From contig DATCLS010000054.1 in assembly GCA_036563805.1 (NCBI GenBank), positions 1 through 29,101 of the forward strand: a stretch of DNA of 29,101 bases, in the 5' to 3' direction. This DNA is from DATCLS01 sp036563805 (GTDB lineage Bacteria; Actinomycetota; Acidimicrobiia; Acidimicrobiales; VFJN01). This document shows positions 7,909 to 14,437 of this stretch, piece by piece (positions within the stretch are counted from its first letter, which is position 1; every line of letters starts with the position of its first letter). The position numbers were made by a program, and so were the translations under genes. Below the pieces are notes generated by a model. That model had not been told where the DNA came from, did not search any database, and was given only the letters and a program-made list of their open reading frames with translations.

Positions 7909-7922
7909 GGGACCAAGGTCCC
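7909..7922. promoter_or_regulatory. DosR/DevR-like palindrome
   Basis: GGGACCAAGGTCCC is a perfect 14-base palindrome preceded by TT. It closely resembles the DosR (DevR) box, whose core is GGGAC-N4-GTCCC. In actinobacteria such boxes sit upstream of hypoxia or universal-stress genes. No intact gene starts just downstream on either strand, so its target is unclear. Confidence 0.45.
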
Positions 7923-8008
7923 TACCGGCGCCGGCGGCCCTCCGCCATGGTTGGGGCTGCGACACCGACCGAGAGGCGGCAGGGCGGTGTCGCTCTCCAG
8001 CACAGAGC

Positions 8009-8049
8009 GTCGGCGCCCCCGTCTCCGGGCGGGCGGTGGGGGCGCCGAC
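8009..8049. terminator. Long-stem hairpin, possible bidirectional terminator
   Basis: Perfect 12-base arms, GTCGGCGCCCCC (8009-8020) and GGGGGCGCCGAC (8038-8049), enclose a 17-base loop. The hairpin lies between the plus-strand oxygenase gene and the minus-strand pseudogene and could end transcripts from either side. No T-run is present. Confidence 0.45.
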
Positions 8050-8125
8050 ACTCCGTCGGAGGGGCGGGCTGCCGGCACGGGCGAGACCGGTCGGCCCGCC
8101 CTCAGGTCTGCCCAGGGCTGGGGTT

Positions 8126-9190
8126 TCAGGTCAGGGCGTCGAGGGCGAGCTGGGCGGCGCCGAGGACGCACCGGCGGGTGCCGGCGTGGAGGGCCACCTT
8201 CTCCAGCGGACCGCGAGCTTCCACAGCAGCGCGGCGCGGGTCCGGGGCAGGCAGTCGGCCACGTGATGGGTCCGATGGACCGGCCGGAGGGCGTGGATGG
8301 CCAGGTCGACCGAGAGGTGCCGGGCCTCCACCGCCGCCACGTCGAGGCTGGTGACCACCTGTCCGCCGTGCCCCACGACCTGGACCCGCAGGCAGGTGCG
8401 GCTCAGCCGGCTCGGGTGGTCGGCGGTGTCGGCGACGAGATCGGCGGCACGTACCGGCGGGGCACCCCGGTCTCGTCCGGCACCACGCGAGCGAGGTGCC
8501 GGACCACCGTTCCCTTGACGTACAGGACCTCGACGGCGGCGACGTGGTCGCGGTGACCTCGCTGGCGCGCACGTAGCCCGGCAACGTCCGCTGCAGGTGA
8601 TCCAGGAGCCCGGCCGGCGACACCGCGCCCACGTCCCGGTCGGGGTCGCCGGGCTTGTCGATGGCGACGGCAGGACGGTGTCCTCGACCGCTGACCCAGG
8701 CCGGGGAACGGATCGTTTGCGCGTCGCGTAGACGCACAGGTCGGCCGTGTTGGCCTCGGCCAGCCGCCGCTCCTGGCTCCGACGGAGGCGGTTCTCGCCG
8801 AGGCGGCGGTCGATGTCCACGCCGTCGACCGTCGCCGCGGCCCGCCGGGCCAGCTGGAGGTCGCCGTGCAGCGCCCGGGCCTTCGCCGCGACCAGCAGCG
8901 CCAGGAAGGTCACGGCCCAGAGGCCGCTGATCTCGGGGGCGACCAAGAAGCCGGCGACGGGGATGACCAGGGCGGCCGCCAGGGCGCACAGCACCAGGTT
9001 CGTGCGGCGCCGCTGGTCGAGGGCGTAGGCCGCGTGCCGCGCCACCGCCACCAGGTCGACGTCGGGCGCCGGGGCGATGGCCGTCACACGGGCACGCAGA
9101 GCCGAGCGAAGACCAACGCGGCGAACCCGTGGTCGGCGAGAACCGCCGAGCACAGCAGCCGGGTCGTCTGGCTGGCGCCCCGGAGGCGGG
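8126..9190 (-). pseudogene. Decayed paralogue of the 10032-11564 membrane protein
   Basis: Segments in all three minus frames align in order with the intact protein at 10032-11564. TRLLCSAVLADHGFAALVFA (ending at a stop at 9084-9086) matches TRWLSSRVLVDDKF. AIAPAPDVDLVAVARHAAYA matches CIAPAPGIDLPALARHAAWA. A two-helix membrane segment and RRLAEANTADLCVYA (against QANAGDLLVYD) follow. SPAGLLDHLQRTLPGYVRAS matches TPHDLMVHLTRKIPRHIDLT, and VQVVGHGGQVVTSLDVAAVE matches AQIVGHEGQLVTTVHTSAVL. At least five frame changes (near 9085, 8670, 8550, 8440 and 8215) are needed to join them. The C-terminus ends early and lacks the Gly/Val motif of the intact copy. It is thus a non-functional duplicate in opposite orientation, unless the indels are sequencing errors. 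Confidence 0.75.
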
Positions 9191-9309
9191 GCGCGGCCGG
9201 CGGGTACCAGCCCGGTGCGGCCGTTGTGTCCCGGAGCCCGCCCGGCCGCCGTTGGCCAGCCCGGTGCGGCCGGCGCCCCCGCCGGGCGGCCCGACACGCC
9301 GGCCACGCT

Positions 9310-9841
9310 CGCCGGTCGGGCGAGAGCTGACTCCACGCCAGCCCGCTGTCGCCGCTGTTGATGCCCCCGAAGTAGGCGTTGAGCGTGACCTCGACACCCG
9401 CCGCCCAGGACGTCGTCTGCGGGAGTACGACCTCGTCGTACGCATCGCTGTAGGCGTCGGAGTCGCGATCGTGGTCCCCTTCGTCGAGCCCGCGAGCGAC
9501 GCCCGTCGCTCCGCCGGCGCCGCCGGCGACGTCGCCGTTCGCGGGGTCGCCGTCGCTACCCGTCAGACTCTCGTCGTCGAACCAACCGACGTCGTCGTCG
9601 ATGCTCAGCGGTCCCGAGCCTGAGCCGACCCCCGCCAAAGCCGACACGAACAGCGCGACGACGATGACCAGCCCGGCGACCACGACTCGGATCAATCGCC
9701 GACGACGATGGATCGAAGCACCAAAGGGTGACCGCGAGCTTGTGGGGACACCCGTCTTCCGGTCTGCACGACCCGGCTGCCGCATGCGCAACATATCAGC
9801 CCACCGTCCGGTAGGCCCCGCCCACAATTGCCGCAAAGCAC
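9310..9841 (-). pseudogene. Broken zinc-ribbon / transmembrane / NTF2-like gene
   Basis: A GTG at 9839-9841, behind GAGGCGGGC, opens a frame encoding a four-Cys zinc ribbon (CGNCGRGLPDGGLICCACGS) that runs to a stop at 9692. In another frame, starting in the same stretch, lies a basic segment and a membrane helix (LIRVVVAGLVIVVALFVSAL). An acidic linker and EVTLNAYFGGINSGDSGLAW follow, resembling the start of an NTF2-like extracytoplasmic domain. The layout zinc ribbon, membrane helix, NTF2-like domain is common in actinobacterial membrane proteins, so one indel near 9760 has probably split one gene. The NTF2-like part is cut off after about 25 residues and runs into low-complexity sequence leading to the next pseudogene. 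It is divergent from the intact cassette, sharing 9842-10031. Confidence 0.6.
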
Positions 9842-10031
9842 TTCTTGCCCGCCTCGGCTGTGTCTAATCCCCCGTCGCCCCGACGTCAACGCCTCCGGGG
9901 TAGCCGAGGGTGTCATCCAATCGGTCGGCGTGCGGCGCACGGAAGGGTTAGGCTTTCATGTGGTTGCGGCCAGCCGGCGGGATTTGGCTGCAGATCGACG
10001 GCGGAATATGGGGAAACGACGGCGGAGCGCG

Positions 10032-11564
10032 ATGACCATCGTGCGTGGCGACCTCATGGATCTGAGCGGCAACGGCGCGCCCCTCGGCGAGCAGGAGAGG
10101 CTCAACGAGGCGACGCGGTGGCTGTCCTCGCGGGTTCTCGTCGACGACAAGTTCCGCGATCGCGTGTACCGGCTTCTCTGCATTCCGTCGGCGAGGTGCA
10201 TCGCCCCGGCGCCGGGCATCGACCTGCCGGCGTTGGCGCGACACGCGGCGTGGGCCGTCGAGGACGAGATCCAGACCCGCAGGAGGACGGCCCAGATCGC
10301 GCTCGTCGGCGTGGCGCTGGTCGCCGCCGGCCCGGTCGTCCTGCTGGCCGGCGGCCCCTGGTGGGTGCCCCTCGCCGCCGGGCTGGCGCTGCTGCTCGGT
10401 GCGGCGGGGTACGTCGTCGAGCGGCGGGCCCGACGCGCCGCTCGCGGCCGGCACGTGTTCCACCACGAGGTCGTCGAGAAGATCGGCCGCGACCTGCTCC
10501 CCCGCGAGCAGTGCGACCGTCTGGAGCAGGCGAACGCCGGCGACCTGCTGGTCTACGACGAGCGCCGCACGGTCGCCGACGAGCCGGGCCAAGGGGCCTT
10601 CCCGGGCTTCGGCGACCTCGTCGGTCACGAGGTGCGCGTCCCGGTCGACATCAGCAAGGCCCTCGACGACAACCGGCCGAGGGGCAGGGTCACGCCCCAC
10701 GACCTCATGGTTCACCTGACCCGGAAAATCCCGCGGCACATCGATCTGACCGCCATCACCGACGACTGTTCGGCACGGCTGGTCGCCCACGTGCACGGCG
10801 ATGCGGTGGCGTCCATGGAGGGGATGCTGACCCGCTCGGGGAGCCGCGTCGTGGCGCGGGCTCCTGCGGGGCTCGTGGAACGCGCCGCGAACCGCCCGAC
10901 CCGGGCCGTACGGGCCTATGTCGTCGCCCAGATCGTCGGCCATGAGGGCCAGCTCGTCACGACGGTGCACACCTCGGCGGTGCTCGGCACGACCGGTTTG
11001 TCGCTGAACATCGTCATCCACGTGCTGACGCCGCTGCGCGAGGCCTACGAAAAGGCGCGGGAGGTGCCCGGCGACGTGTGGCTGCGCCGCCTCTACGTCG
11101 CCCGGACGCACAAGGCGGTGAACCTGGTGCGGCGGTCGCCCGGCGAGTGGCGCCGCCTCCGCCGGTTGCGACGGGAGGCGCAGCGCTCGGAGCGGCTACC
11201 GGGGCGGGCACGCCTCCCGATTCGGCGGCGCCGACCGACCGAGGCCGACCCCTATGGGGCGCACCGAAGCGTTCGTGACCGCCCCCACCAGAACTTCGCC
11301 TTGCGCTACACGGAGCGCGTCGATCTCCAGCGGCAGGTCAACGACCTGATGCGGGCCATCTTCCGGGAGACCGAGGCCTATCTCGAGGCGCACAACATCG
11401 ACGGCAGTGCGTTCCGTGACGACGCGCACGAGGCGATGCAAACCGTGACGAACAACATCACCACCGTGATCGGCGCTCTCGTCCAAGGCTCGACGGTAGC
11501 GGGCTCGGTCAGCGGCGACGCCTACACGGGCATGGACGAGTTGGCGGACGCCAAGACGACATGA
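10032..11564 (+). CDS. Two-helix membrane protein with C-terminal amyloid-like motif
   Basis: The 510-residue protein is of no family I can name. A helical N-terminal part (residues 1-85, RLNEATRWLSSRVLVDDKFR) leads to two adjacent membrane helices (about 86-130). A large soluble domain (130-390) contains PHDLMVHLTRKIPRHIDLTA and AQIVGHEGQLVTTVHTSAVL. A basic linker and a terminal helix (RQVNDLMRAIFRETEAYLEA) follow. The end, about residues 474-500, reads ITTVIGALVQGSTVAGSVSG. This Gly-spaced hydrophobic stretch with VQG resembles RHIM-like/BASS amyloid motifs of bacterial NLR systems. The ATG at 10032 has GGAG close upstream (spacing 4); ATGs at 10008 and 10056 are alternatives. It forms a pair with the small gene at 11588, 23 bp downstream. 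A degenerate copy lies at 8126-9190. Function is unknown. Confidence 0.75.
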   Translation: MTIVRGDLMDLSGNGAPLGEQERLNEATRWLSSRVLVDDKFRDRVYRLLCIPSARCIAPAPGIDLPALARHAAWAVEDEIQTRRRTAQIALVGVALVAAGPVVLLAGGPWWVPLAAGLALLLGAAGYVVERRARRAARGRHVFHHEVVEKIGRDLLPREQCDRLEQANAGDLLVYDERRTVADEPGQGAFPGFGDLVGHEVRVPVDISKALDDNRPRGRVTPHDLMVHLTRKIPRHIDLTAITDDCSARLVAHVHGDAVASMEGMLTRSGSRVVARAPAGLVERAANRPTRAVRAYVVAQIVGHEGQLVTTVHTSAVLGTTGLSLNIVIHVLTPLREAYEKAREVPGDVWLRRLYVARTHKAVNLVRRSPGEWRRLRRLRREAQRSERLPGRARLPIRRRRPTEADPYGAHRSVRDRPHQNFALRYTERVDLQRQVNDLMRAIFRETEAYLEAHNIDGSAFRDDAHEAMQTVTNNITTVIGALVQGSTVAGSVSGDAYTGMDELADAKTT

Positions 11565-11587
11565 CCGCACCAACCAAGGAGGACTGA

Positions 11588-11935
11588 ATGAGAAAGCACG
11601 GCGGCCACCGTGTCCACGTGGAGGGGGCGCGCATCATCGGGAGCACGGTCGGCGGGTCGGTCAACGCCGGGGTGCGCGTGTCGGTCGGGTCCGGCCCGGG
11701 CCTGGCGTCGAGCGTCGAGAAGCTCGTCGCCGCGCTCCAGGACGCCGGCCTCGGCGGGGACCCCGACCTGAACCGGCTCGTGGGCCGCCTCGAGGCGGTC
11801 GCCGACACCCCGGGCGCGGAGCCGGGCCGGGTCCGCCGGATCGTCGACCAGATCGAGGCGCACCCGGCGCTGGCCCAGGCGATCCCGCAGTCCGTCGCCG
11901 CTGCGCTTCAGGCGATCCAGCTGGCGATCGGCTGA
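11588..11935 (+). CDS. Small protein with matching Gly/Val motif and helical domain
   Basis: The 115-residue protein has an N-terminal Gly/Val/Ser stretch, RVHVEGARIIGSTVGGSVNA, about residues 8-27, continuing GVRVSVGSG. A helical domain follows (SSVEKLVAALQDAGLGGDPD, then RLVGRLEAVAD and VRRIVDQIEAH), with a final helix AAALQAIQLAIG. The GSTVxGSV core is shared with the C-terminus of the upstream membrane protein, which suggests that the two proteins meet through this motif. The helical part resembles small effector-associated adaptor domains of bacterial conflict systems in size and pattern, but I cannot assign it. The ATG follows a perfect AAGGAGG (11576-11582, spacing 5), the best ribosome binding site nearby, so strong expression relative to the first gene is likely. 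Convergent with the next gene, 3 bp apart. Confidence 0.8.
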   Translation: MRKHGGHRVHVEGARIIGSTVGGSVNAGVRVSVGSGPGLASSVEKLVAALQDAGLGGDPDLNRLVGRLEAVADTPGAEPGRVRRIVDQIEAHPALAQAIPQSVAAALQAIQLAIG

Positions 11936-11938
11936 GGC

Positions 11939-12583
11939 CTAGCGGCGGGTCGGGGGCGCCGTCCGAGCTGCGAAGTGGCGGTCGAGGTAGTCGACCACGG
12001 TGTCGATCGTCGCCGGGGCGTGGCCCTGGTGGGCGAGGTAGCGGGGCACGTCGAGGCGGGTGCCGGCCGTGCCCGCGCCGGCCGTCGCCGCCGCGGCCAC
12101 GACCTCGGCCACGACGTCGGCGACGGTCACGTTCGGGTCGTTCGGCAGGCGCCGGGCGAGCAGGCGCTCCTCGCGCTTGCGGCGCTGGCGGGCCAGGTCG
12201 TCGTCCGGCCAATCGGCGGGCGGGGCAGGCCGGCCGGGCTCGGCGGCGGTCCCGCTCCCGCCGTGCCCCACCTCCCCGTCGTCCGTCGGCGCACCGAGCC
12301 AGGCGGTGGCCGCCTGGAGGAGCCTCCACCCGTCCCAAAGCCGGGCGTCGTCCGGCCGGACGCGGAGCCGCGTGTGCCCGAGCGTGAGGGCGTGGCGGAG
12401 GGTGGACGGGTCGAAGCCGGCCGTGCGCAGCAGCTCGAGCGCGCCGCCGGAGCCAGCGGGGGCCGGCGCGTCGGCGAGCTCGACGGCCGCCTGCCAGACA
12501 GCCTGCGCCCGCTCGATGGGCGGTGGCGCACCGGCGCCGCTCGGCGGCGTCGGGGTTGGGGTTGGGGGACGGGTTCCGGTCAT
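11939..12583 (-). CDS. Unrecognised protein beside the membrane cassette (214 aa)
   Basis: The start is the ATG at 12581-12583, after AGAGGAGAGCC, a good ribosome binding site; a longer frame upstream is not needed. A Pro/Thr-rich N-terminus (about 25 residues) leads to a helical domain (ERAQAVWQAAVELADA; LELLRTAGFDPSTLRHALTL; ARLWDGWRLLQAATAWLG). An acidic to basic linker (DDDLARQRRKREERLLARRL) and a C-terminal helical segment (DVPRYLAHQGHAPATIDTVV) follow. There is no signal peptide, membrane helix or catalytic motif, so it is probably cytosolic. It ends 3 bp from the small motif protein gene in convergent orientation. I do not recognise the family. Its position in the accessory block may mean it belongs to the same system, but opposite transcription argues for separate control. 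Confidence 0.7.
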   Translation of the reverse strand: MTGTRPPTPTPTPPSGAGAPPPIERAQAVWQAAVELADAPAPAGSGGALELLRTAGFDPSTLRHALTLGHTRLRVRPDDARLWDGWRLLQAATAWLGAPTDDGEVGHGGSGTAAEPGRPAPPADWPDDDLARQRRKREERLLARRLPNDPNVTVADVVAEVVAAAATAGAGTAGTRLDVPRYLAHQGHAPATIDTVVDYLDRHFAARTAPPTRR

Positions 12584-12885
12584 GGCTCTCCTCTGGTTCC
12601 AGCTCAGAGGAGGCGTCCGTGCCCGTCGCACCGGGCGGCGCGACGCAAGCCGTAGGTCTGTCCCCACCAAGTCGGGTTCCCTGCACGCTATCGGCGAGGG
12701 CGTCGTGGTCCACCGGCCGGGGTCCGCCCACCGAAGCCGACGGCCGACCCACCGCCAGATCGCGCGCCCGCCGATCGTCGTACCCGTGTCACCCGTGTCG
12801 AGAACGGGCTCGTGGCTCCGACCTCAGGGCGAGACACGACAACAGCCAGCACGAGATCCACGACGATCCCAAGGAGCAACCGGCC
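12584..12885. other. Divergent intergenic region
   Basis: This 302-bp stretch separates the minus-strand unknown gene from the plus-strand reductase and should carry both promoters. TAGCGT on the minus strand (12685-12690) is a possible -10 box, but no convincing -35 accompanies it. No small gene, hairpin or operator stood out. Confidence 0.4.
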
Positions 12886-13530
12886 ATGTCACTCGTCCGC
12901 GTCCAGCAGATCTCCGTCTCGCTCGACGGCTTCGCCACCGGCGAGGGCCTGAGCCTCGAGCAGCCGTTCGGCCACGCCGGCGAGCGGCTCCACGAGTGGA
13001 TGTTCGCCACCCGGTTCTGGCACGAGCGGGAGGGCAAGCCCGGCGGGAGCGGCGGCGTCGACGACGCCTTCCTGCGCCTGTTCGCCCCGGGGATCGGAGC
13101 CGAGATCATGGGGGCCGGGAAGTTCGGCCCGCCCGGGTGGCACGAGGACCCGGACTGGAAGGGCTGGTGGGGGCCGAACCCGCCGTTCCACACGCCGACC
13201 TTCGTCCTCACCCACCACCCCCGCCCGCCGATCGAGATGGAGGGCGGCACGACGTTCCACTTCCTCGACGCTTCGCCGGCCGAGGCCCTGGAGGTGGCTC
13301 GGGAGGCGGCGGGCGGGCTGGACGTCCGCCTCGGCGGCGGCCCCACGATGATCCGCGACTTCCTGGCGGCGGGCCTCGTCGACCACATGCACGTGGCGAT
13401 CGTCCCGATCCTGCTCGGCCGGGGTGTGCGCCTGTGGGACGGGCTCGAGGGCCTCGAGCAGCAGTACGACGTCGAGTCCACGACCTCCCCCAGCGGGGTC
13501 ACGCACGTGACCTTCACCCGCCCGACCTGA
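12886..13530 (+). CDS. Dihydrofolate reductase family (RibD C-terminal domain) protein
   Basis: The 214-residue protein has the RibD C-terminal/DHFR-like fold signature. The N-terminal strand VQQISVSLDGFATG is the usual start, and the C-terminal part GGPTMIRDFLAAGLVDHMHV followed by IVPILLGRGVRLW is the strand-helix-strand of the nicotinamide-binding core. A long insert between them (RFWHEREG, then PDWKGWWGPNPPFHTPTFVL) is typical of this stand-alone subfamily. Members reduce small molecules with NADPH; the substrate is rarely known, and neither folate nor riboflavin synthesis should be assumed. The ATG at 12886 has AAGGAG at 12871-12876. No riboflavin or folate genes are nearby. The protein is cytosolic. 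Confidence 0.9.
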   Translation: MSLVRVQQISVSLDGFATGEGLSLEQPFGHAGERLHEWMFATRFWHEREGKPGGSGGVDDAFLRLFAPGIGAEIMGAGKFGPPGWHEDPDWKGWWGPNPPFHTPTFVLTHHPRPPIEMEGGTTFHFLDASPAEALEVAREAAGGLDVRLGGGPTMIRDFLAAGLVDHMHVAIVPILLGRGVRLWDGLEGLEQQYDVESTTSPSGVTHVTFTRPT

Positions 13531-13935
13531 CCCGCTGACGGGCGGGCCTCGGGACGATGGTCCGAGGGACCGGCCCATCCGGCCCCCGTGCCCGAGCCGT
13601 CAGCCCCAGTGGTCGTCCTGGTAGACGACCATGTCGCGGCCGTGGAACTGCTTGGTCGCGTTGCCGATGCGGACCCAGAACTCCGAGCGGTCGCCCGGGC
13701 CATGCGCCCGGCCCCGGCGCCTGTCGACAGTGGCGACAGAGCACAGCTCGTCCGGCCTCGCGTGAGGCCGCTCGGGCAGCCCGACCGAGCGTTCGTCGAG
13801 CCACCTGGAGCTTGCCCCTGTTGGCTGCCGAGCGACCGGGCGGCGTGGGCCGCGATGTCACGCCACCGGTGACGGGACCCGGCGTCGAGACCACCGTGGC
13901 CCACCGGGCCACGGCTCCTGCACGCCCGTCTCGAG
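13531..13935. other. Gene-poor stretch before the tRNA pair
   Basis: Between the reductase stop and tRNA-Arg no complete gene is visible. The left part contains the minus-strand gene fragment at 13600-13704, listed separately. The remainder shows no recognisable product. It looks like eroded accessory DNA at a tRNA-flanked site. Confidence 0.5.
13600..13704 (-). pseudogene. C-terminal fragment resembling a Schlafen/AlbA_2 domain
   Basis: A minus-strand frame ending at a TGA (13600-13602) reads SEFWVRIGNATKQFHGRDMV and then VYQDDHWG. This matches the end pattern of Schlafen-type AlbA_2 DNA-binding domains (F-[YW]-V-R-x-G-N-[ST]-T followed by a helix with a Tyr). No start codon or upstream domain can be found in the same frame. 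It is therefore probably the last 34 codons of a deleted or decayed gene. The identification rests on a short segment. Confidence 0.45.
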
Positions 13936-14009
13936 CGCCCCCGGTAGGACTCGAACCCACGACCCGCTGCTTAGAAGGCAGCCGCTCTATCCAGCTGAGC
14001 TACGGGGGC
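13936..14009 (-). tRNA. tRNA-Arg (anticodon TCT)
   Basis: The minus strand folds as a full cloverleaf: acceptor GCCCCCG/CGGGGGC, D-arm GCTC/GAGC, anticodon stem GCTGC/GCAGC with loop CTTCTAA (anticodon TCT), and T-arm GTGGG/CCTAC with loop TTCGAGT. The discriminator base is G and no CCA is encoded. TCT reads AGA/AGG arginine codons. Confidence 0.97.
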
Positions 14010-14137
14010 AAGAACAGACATCACGCTACTGGGGTACCCGTCGTAACCACACGGCCGCGACCCGGGTCGCCCGGTCGGTTCGTCCGGATCCAGGTGGCGG
14101 CGGGGGCGGCTGCGTCGGCTAGGCTGGCTCGTCCCGT

Positions 14138-14215
14138 GGTGGCCGTAGCTCAGGTGGTTAGAGCGTCAGGTTGTGGCCCTGAAGGTCGGGGGTTCGAGTC
14201 CCCTCGGTCACCCCA
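14138..14215 (+). tRNA. tRNA-His (anticodon GTG)
   Basis: Cloverleaf: acceptor GTGGCCG/CGGTCAC, with the histidine-specific extra G at 14138 facing C at 14212. The D-arm is GCTC/GAGC, the anticodon stem TCAGG/CCTGA with loop TTGTGGC (anticodon GTG), and the T-loop TTCGAGT. A CCA end is encoded at 14213-14215, unlike the neighbouring tRNA-Arg. The two tRNA genes are divergent, 128 bp apart. Confidence 0.97.
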
Positions 14216-14437
14216 GGTCGGAGCCCCCGGCTCCTGACCGAGATACGTCGAGACTTTTCGACGCTTGGCCGCCCCCGGCCGAGCTCACGTCGCTTGGTGC
14301 GACCAGAGGCGGGCCGCGACCTCCTGGCTGGACGGATCGGCGTGAAGGCCCGTTGACCAGGTTGACGCATCGACACATCTCGGCGGCCCGGCTGATCTGC
14401 TCGACGTTGATGCTCGCCGCTGCCTCTGTGGTTGGCG

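Larger units (their letters stand above)
7774..8125. other. Gene-free stretch after the carotenoid oxygenase
   Basis: No frame here has convincing codon structure or a recognisable product. The stretch holds a 22-bp direct repeat, a DosR-like palindrome and a long hairpin, each listed separately. It may be the eroded remains of a gene once controlled by the palindrome. Confidence 0.5.

Noticed and set aside
6037..7965. A minus-strand open frame continuous with the secreted acidic protein, making a 911-codon frame.
   Set aside because: It lies antisense to the carotenoid oxygenase, whose motifs are clear. The signal peptide and ribosome binding site of the acidic protein fix its start at 6036.
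14246..14263. Small inverted repeat CGTCGA/TCGACG after tRNA-His as a terminator.
   Set aside because: The stem has only six pairs with no T-run, and is too weak to call.
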